Source: Yersinia similis (GTDB taxonomy: Bacteria; Pseudomonadota; Gammaproteobacteria; Enterobacterales; Enterobacteriaceae). From it: a stretch of DNA of 64,000 nt. Both the position numbers and the translations under genes were made by a program. The notes under the pieces are model-generated. The model searched no databases, had not been told where the DNA came from, and was given only the letters and a program-made list of their open reading frames with translations. The stretch covers positions 248,001-312,000 of the forward strand of contig NZ_CGBP01000001.1 of NCBI RefSeq assembly GCF_001053095.1, read 5' to 3'. Shown here piece by piece: positions 60,028-64,000 of the stretch. Each line of letters begins with the position of its first letter. Position 1 is the stretch's first letter.

Positions 60028-61740
60028 ATGAGCCAGTTCAATAATGAAAAAATTCAGCTCTTGCTAACTCGATTACAGCATATAGTGGGTACACGCTATT
60101 TACTGACCGGTGAACGGCAGACTGAGCGCTACCGCACCGGTTTCCGCTCCGGTAAGGGTGTGGCCCTCGCAGTGGTATTTCCGTCAACACTACTGCAACA
60201 ATGGCAGTTACTACAGACTTGTGTGGCTGCTGATACCATCATTATCATGCAAGCCGCCAATACTGGGCTGACGGAAGGCTCAACGCCAAGTGGCGATGAT
60301 TACGATCGCCCTATTGTCATATTGAATACCTTACGTCTTAATCAAATTCAGCTATTGGATGATGGTAAACAAGTTATAGGATTCCCAGGAAGCACACTGA
60401 ATCAATTAGAAAAACGCTTAAAACCTTATGGCCGTGAACCCCATTCGGTTATTGGATCCTCCTGTATTGGTGCCTCAGTCGTGGGCGGTATCTGCAATAA
60501 TTCAGGCGGTTCATTGGTCCAAAGAGGTCCGGCATACACCGAAATGGCCCTGTATGCACAAATTGATGCACAAGGTGAGTTACAGTTAATTAATCATTTA
60601 GGCATCAACTTGGGAAATACACCGGAAGAGATCCTACAACGGTTGGAACAGGGTAAATATGGTGCTGAAGATATCGAATGGGGCGGGCAACAAGCCTCAG
60701 ACAGTGAATATGCTACGCGGGTAAGAGACATTGATGCAGCAACCCCTTCGCGCTTCAATGCCGACCCCAGACGTTTATTTGAAGCTTCCGGCTGTGCCGG
60801 TAAATTGGCAGTATTTGCTGTGCGACTGGATACCTTCCCCAGTGAGAAACAACAACAAGTCTTTTATATCGGCACCAACCAAACTCAGGTATTAACTGAG
60901 CTACGCCGTATCATTCTCCGCGATTTTAAACATTTACCTATAGCGGGTGAATATATGCATCGTGATATTTTTGATATTGCGGAAACCTATGGCAAAGATA
61001 CATTTGTGATGATTAACAGTATGGGCACCAATAACATGCCTAAATTCTTCACGTTAAAAGGTAAAATTGATGCTCGCCTCAATAAAATTCCGTATTTGGT
61101 CGAGCACCTGACAGATCGTGTGATGCAAGGTTTTAGTCAGATATTACCTAACCATTTACCTAAGCGCCTTAAGACCTACCGTAATCAATATGAACATCAT
61201 CTGCTGCTAAAAATGTCAGGCGATGGCATTACTGAAGCGCAACAACATCTACGAACCTTTTTTGCCACTGCAGAAGGTCACTTTATTGCCTGCACAGCTA
61301 ATGAGGGTAAAAAGGCTTTTCTACACCGTTTTGCAGCGGCAGGGGCGGCAGTGCGCTATCACGCAGTCCACGCCGATAAAGTGGAAGATATTTTGGCTCT
61401 GGATATCGCCCTGCGACGTAATGAAGCACAGTGGTTTGAAACCTTACCACCAGAAATAGAACAATGTCTGATCGCGAAGCTCTATTATGGTCATTTCCTG
61501 TGCCACGTCTTTCATCAAGACTATATCGTTAAGAAAGGGGTCAATATAAAAACGCTAAAAGAAAAAATGTTATCGCTCCTCAATGACAAAGGCGCGGAAT
61601 ACCCCGCAGAGCATAATGTCGGCCATCTCTATCTGGCAAAGCCCACATTAAAAGATTTTTATCAACAGATCGACCCAACTAACAGTTTTAATCCGGGCAT
61701 TGGTAAAACCTCAAAACATAAGCACTGGCAGTCAAACTAA
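60028..61740 (+). CDS. dld: Membrane-bound D-lactate dehydrogenase (quinone)
   Basis: A 570-residue FAD enzyme that oxidises D-lactate and passes electrons to quinone at the inner membrane. The FAD-binding half contains QAANTGLTEGSTPSGDDYDR, FPGSTLNQLEKRLKPYG and EPHSVIGSSCIGASVVGGI in shortened form. RYHAVHADKVEDILALDIALRRNEA, KLYYGHFLCHVFHQDYIVKKG and EHNVGHLY are strongly conserved in Dld. The start at 60028 follows AGGGGG, 8 bases upstream. A TTG one codon earlier is rejected. An ERIC and a tiny ORF separate it from pbpG. Confidence 0.96.
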   Translation: MSQFNNEKIQLLLTRLQHIVGTRYLLTGERQTERYRTGFRSGKGVALAVVFPSTLLQQWQLLQTCVAADTIIIMQAANTGLTEGSTPSGDDYDRPIVILNTLRLNQIQLLDDGKQVIGFPGSTLNQLEKRLKPYGREPHSVIGSSCIGASVVGGICNNSGGSLVQRGPAYTEMALYAQIDAQGELQLINHLGINLGNTPEEILQRLEQGKYGAEDIEWGGQQASDSEYATRVRDIDAATPSRFNADPRRLFEASGCAGKLAVFAVRLDTFPSEKQQQVFYIGTNQTQVLTELRRIILRDFKHLPIAGEYMHRDIFDIAETYGKDTFVMINSMGTNNMPKFFTLKGKIDARLNKIPYLVEHLTDRVMQGFSQILPNHLPKRLKTYRNQYEHHLLLKMSGDGITEAQQHLRTFFATAEGHFIACTANEGKKAFLHRFAAAGAAVRYHAVHADKVEDILALDIALRRNEAQWFETLPPEIEQCLIAKLYYGHFLCHVFHQDYIVKKGVNIKTLKEKMLSLLNDKGAEYPAEHNVGHLYLAKPTLKDFYQQIDPTNSFNPGIGKTSKHKHWQSN

Positions 61741-61743
61741 CTA

Positions 61744-61863
61744 TATACCCTAAATAATTCGAGTTGCAGGAAGGCGGCAGCAGAGCAAGTGGCCGGGGTG
61801 AATGAAAGCAGCTAACGCACATGCGGCTTGCAGTATTACGGGTCTTGCAGTATCACGGGTATA
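61744..61863. repeat. ERIC element just after the dld stop
   Basis: Starts TATACCCTAAATAATTCGAG and ends near CAGTATCACGGGTATA, opposite in orientation to the elements at 24518 and 42397. It begins 3 bases after the dld stop, so the dld mRNA 3' end probably includes it. Confidence 0.85.
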
Positions 61864-61925
61864 GTCATATTACGTGGCTAACCGTGGTTGGTTAGTGTTG
61901 ATGCTGTACTAGGGGGAGAGATAAA

Positions 61926-61973
61926 ATGAAAATAATACTGTGGATTATTCAGACTGCTGACAACCTCCGATGA
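61926..61973 (+). CDS. 15-codon micro-ORF resembling the N-terminus of YohP
   Basis: The peptide is MKIILWIIQTADNLR. It has a very strong ribosome binding site (GGGGGAGAG at 61912-61920, 5 bases upstream) and is followed by a hairpin with T residues. The first six residues equal those of the E. coli small membrane protein YohP (27 residues) as I recall it, but the hydrophobic remainder is missing. It may be a truncated relic, a leader peptide or a real mini-protein. Small size makes chance similarity possible. Confidence 0.4.
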   Translation: MKIILWIIQTADNLR

Positions 61974-61995
61974 CTCGATCTTAAACAGTGAGGAT

Positions 61996-62040
61996 AGGCG
62001 CAGTTCTAGCCCCTTGGGAAGGGGTTACGGCGCCTTTATT
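61996..62040 (+). terminator. Two-level stem-loop with T-rich end
   Basis: Outer arms AGGCGC (61996-62001) and GCGCCT (62030-62035) and inner arms CCCCTT/AAGGGG (62010-62024) form a stacked hairpin followed by TTATTTG. It lies 22 bases after the YohP-like ORF and before convergent pbpG. Confidence 0.6.
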
Positions 62041-62073
62041 TGCTGCACAGGTCTCCATAGTGATGTTCTGCTC

Positions 62074-63009
62074 TTATTCTGATACCTGCGCTAAACGCCC
62101 CTGTGAATCTTTTTGCTGACGATAACTTTTGGCAGCACCAGGGATTGGCGCAGCTTTACCGGTTTCGATCCAACTACGCAGGCGGTTTGCATCCGCAAAA
62201 TGGGTATATTTACCAAAAGCATCCAATACCACTAATGCGACTGGCCGCTTGCCAATCACGGTACGCATGACCAAGCAGTGCCCGGCTTGGTTAGTAAAAC
62301 CGGTTTTGGTCAGTTGAATATTCCATTTGTCGTTATAAACCAAATGGTTAGTATTGCGGAATGGCAACGTATAATTCGGTTCACGGAAAGTAGCCATTTT
62401 CTCGGTGGTAGTGCTTAACTGGCCAATTAGCGGATACTGTTTGGTCGCCATCAATAATTTGGCTAAATCACGCGCGGTCGAGACGTTATTAATCGACAGC
62501 CCTGTTGGCTCAACATAATGCGTACTGTTCATGCCCAAAGACTTGGCTTTTGCATTCATGGCTTTTATAAATGTGTTGTAGCCCCCAGGGTAATGGTGGG
62601 CCAGGCTGGCCGCAGCACGATTTTCTGACGACATCAGTGTCAGTAGCAGCATGTCCTTACGGCTAATTTCACTGTTAACACGAACGCGGGAAAACACCCC
62701 TTTCAACTCTTTAGTTTGATCAATATCCACAGAGAGAATTTCATCAAGAGGTAATTTGGCATCTAATACCACCATTGCCGTCATCAGCTTAGTGATTGAG
62801 GCAATAGGCACAACTTTATCTGCATTATTGGCATAGATCACTTTATTCGTTTGTAAATCAACCACCATAGCGCTACCCGATGCCAATTCCAAAGGGGCCG
62901 TCCCTTTGACCTCAACCGCTGTTCCCCGGGCAATGGCCAAAGGGGCAACACTGATACCGGTGGATAAAAGCAAGAAGCTCAATAGTGCAAAACGGATTTT
63001 TACATACAT
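62074..63009 (-). CDS. pbpG: D-alanyl-D-alanine endopeptidase PBP7
   Basis: A 311-residue low-molecular-weight penicillin-binding protein. A signal peptide (first about 28 residues, ending LAIA) is followed by the three active-site motifs: S71-I-T-K74, S128-E-N130 and K235-T-G237. It cuts the DD-cross-links of peptidoglycan in the periplasm. [31 protein letters not shown] in part, [15 protein letters not shown] and HYVEPTGLS match PBP7. The position next to dld is the same as in E. coli. Confidence 0.95.
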   Translation of the reverse strand: MYVKIRFALLSFLLLSTGISVAPLAIARGTAVEVKGTAPLELASGSAMVVDLQTNKVIYANNADKVVPIASITKLMTAMVVLDAKLPLDEILSVDIDQTKELKGVFSRVRVNSEISRKDMLLLTLMSSENRAAASLAHHYPGGYNTFIKAMNAKAKSLGMNSTHYVEPTGLSINNVSTARDLAKLLMATKQYPLIGQLSTTTEKMATFREPNYTLPFRNTNHLVYNDKWNIQLTKTGFTNQAGHCLVMRTVIGKRPVALVVLDAFGKYTHFADANRLRSWIETGKAAPIPGAAKSYRQQKDSQGRLAQVSE

Positions 63010-63336
63010 GTTTGTCAGCTTAAATAAATTATCGGGAGTGGGCGTGATTGGTGTCGCACATTATAAATTACCGGCCAGACGCACGCATCACGGTTTCTTT
63101 AAATGATTGTTACAAAGATTAAAGTTGACTGTTTGTTATTCAGCAGTCAACCCTAAAAGCGAATTAACTCATTTCTGTTCTAATAAATTTAGCCAGACTC
63201 ACCGGTTATAAAATTAGGTTATCTAAAATATTTGATATTTTAAACTAAACCCATGCTCAATAATGCTTAAAAAATGCCTCTCGGATCAAAGATTACCCTA
63301 TAATCGCTCACATCTATTTTTAGATAAAAGGGAACT
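63010..63336. other. Intergenic region between pbpG and the small membrane protein gene
   Basis: 327 bp of AT-rich DNA between divergent genes. No gene or clear repeat was recognised. Confidence 0.4.
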
Positions 63337-63528
63337 ATGGGGGCGAATATGGGAACAACAATTTTTGGTATTATCTTTGGTGTATTCTTGATTGCTGCGG
63401 GTTTAGCAGATATTCACGATGAAAAAATGGCCTCATTGACGTTCTGGGTTGATACGTTAATCATCCTTATCGGTGCACTATTCATGCTAGGGGTGGCAAA
63501 ATTTATTGGCCGCAAGAAAAAGCAATAA
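63337..63528 (+). CDS. Small two-span membrane protein of unknown function
   Basis: A 63-residue protein with two hydrophobic segments (about 5-23 and 36-53) and a strongly basic end (GRKKKQ), so both ends are probably cytoplasmic by the positive-inside rule. AAGGGA lies upstream of the ATG at 63337; an internal ATG at 63349, preceded by GGGGG, is an alternative start. I do not recognise the family. It is monocistronic and convergent with dusC. Confidence 0.7.
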   Translation: MGANMGTTIFGIIFGVFLIAAGLADIHDEKMASLTFWVDTLIILIGALFMLGVAKFIGRKKKQ

Positions 63529-63601
63529 AATAGAGTTATTCTCAGCAATATATCTATATTCCAGCCACATTATTATTTAATTTAAACATTATTTTTCTGA
63601 G

Positions 63602-64000
63602 TTAATGATTAATATGCTGAATTGCCAGCGCAATGTCTTTCGAGGTTTTTAACGCACGAACTTCAGTGAACAACGCAGTGGCTTCATCATATTCTTTGCG
63701 CAGATAACCTAACCACTGTTTGATGCGCGCAACATGATACAAGCCGGTATCGCCCTGCTTTTCCAACTGCACATATTTTTGCAGTAATTTGACCACTTCC
63801 AGCCACGGCATACGCGGTTCGTTATACTTCACCACCCGGCTTAAATTAGGCACATTCAGTGCGCCACGGCCTAGCATCATAGCGTCACAACCCGTGACGC
63901 CCATGCACTCTTGTGCACTCTGGTAATCCCAAATTTCACCGTTGGCAATCACCGGTATTGTCAGCCGCTGGCGAATCTCACCGATCGCTTGCCAGTTAAT
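63602..64000 (-). CDS. dusC: tRNA-dihydrouridine synthase C, C-terminal part
   Basis: The frame stays open to the window edge, so the N-terminus is outside. The visible part includes [36 protein letters not shown] and [16 protein letters not shown], which belong to the FMN-binding barrel end and helical domain of Dus enzymes. The DusC assignment, rather than DusA or DusB, rests on the sequence around ALNVPNL and on position near pbpG. DusC makes dihydrouridine at position 16 of tRNA. Confidence 0.87.
   Translation of the reverse strand: MNWQAIGEIRQRLTIPVIANGEIWDYQSAQECMGVTGCDAMMLGRGALNVPNLSRVVKYNEPRMPWLEVVKLLQKYVQLEKQGDTGLYHVARIKQWLGYLRKEYDEATALFTEVRALKTSKDIALAIQHINH

Overview
The window reads as chromosome of a Yersinia of the pseudotuberculosis complex. 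Almost every gene has an enterobacterial counterpart, several in conserved order (porin-micF-rcsDB-rcsC; gyrA-ubiG-nrdAB-yfaE; dld-pbpG). Intergenic gaps carry many ERIC elements of the Yersinia type, and a class IV adenylate cyclase is present. No insertion sequence, prophage, CRISPR array or clear pseudogene was seen. rcsD is uninterrupted. From general knowledge Y. pestis carries a frameshifted rcsD and many IS copies, so Y. pseudotuberculosis or a close relative fits better. This species call is inference.

Layout. 1-5.8 kb: end of a GPH-type sugar:cation symporter, ampH, a tRNA-Thr/tRNA-Ser pair with promoter and terminator, a divergent SnoaL-like gene and TetR regulator sharing two identical palindromes, and an OmpC-type porin. 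5.8-14.4 kb: micF, an ERIC, an MFS transporter and the Rcs phosphorelay (rcsD, rcsB, rcsC). 14.5-24.4 kb: gyrA, ubiG, the class Ia ribonucleotide reductase operon nrdA-nrdB-yfaE with DnaA and NrdR sites, ecotin, and a CinA-like protein. 24.5-34 kb: tyrP, yfaZ, katA, dinG, a second porin, yedA. 34-38 kb: acid-resistance pair adiC-adiA. 38-42.4 kb: osmF-yehYXW ABC importer, with a hexanucleotide repeat between osmF and yehY. 43-46.3 kb: sseA and a two-gene unit of a 2-oxoglutarate/Fe(II) oxygenase and a group II PLP decarboxylase. 46.4-52.1 kb: urtABCDE urea-type ABC transporter without urease genes. 52.5-57 kb: yehS and a phnCDEE-type ABC transporter without C-P lyase genes. 57-64 kb: a GlsB-family membrane protein, a SUFU-like protein, yajD, cyaB, dld, a tiny YohP-like ORF, pbpG, a small membrane protein, and the 3' part of dusC.

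The main functional themes are envelope sensing and porin control (Rcs, micF, two porins, yfaZ, ampH, pbpG), nucleotide and DNA metabolism (gyrA, nrdAB, dinG), stress survival (katA, adiCA, osmF-yehYXW), and scavenging of nitrogen, phosphorus and amino acids (urt, phn-like, tyrP). The least explained parts are the oxygenase/decarboxylase pair, the SUFU-like protein, the orphan urt and phn-like transporters, the structured nrdA-nrdB intercistronic region, the repeat inside the osmF operon and the YohP-like micro-ORF. All calls come from reading the sequence and recalled family knowledge; no database search was run.
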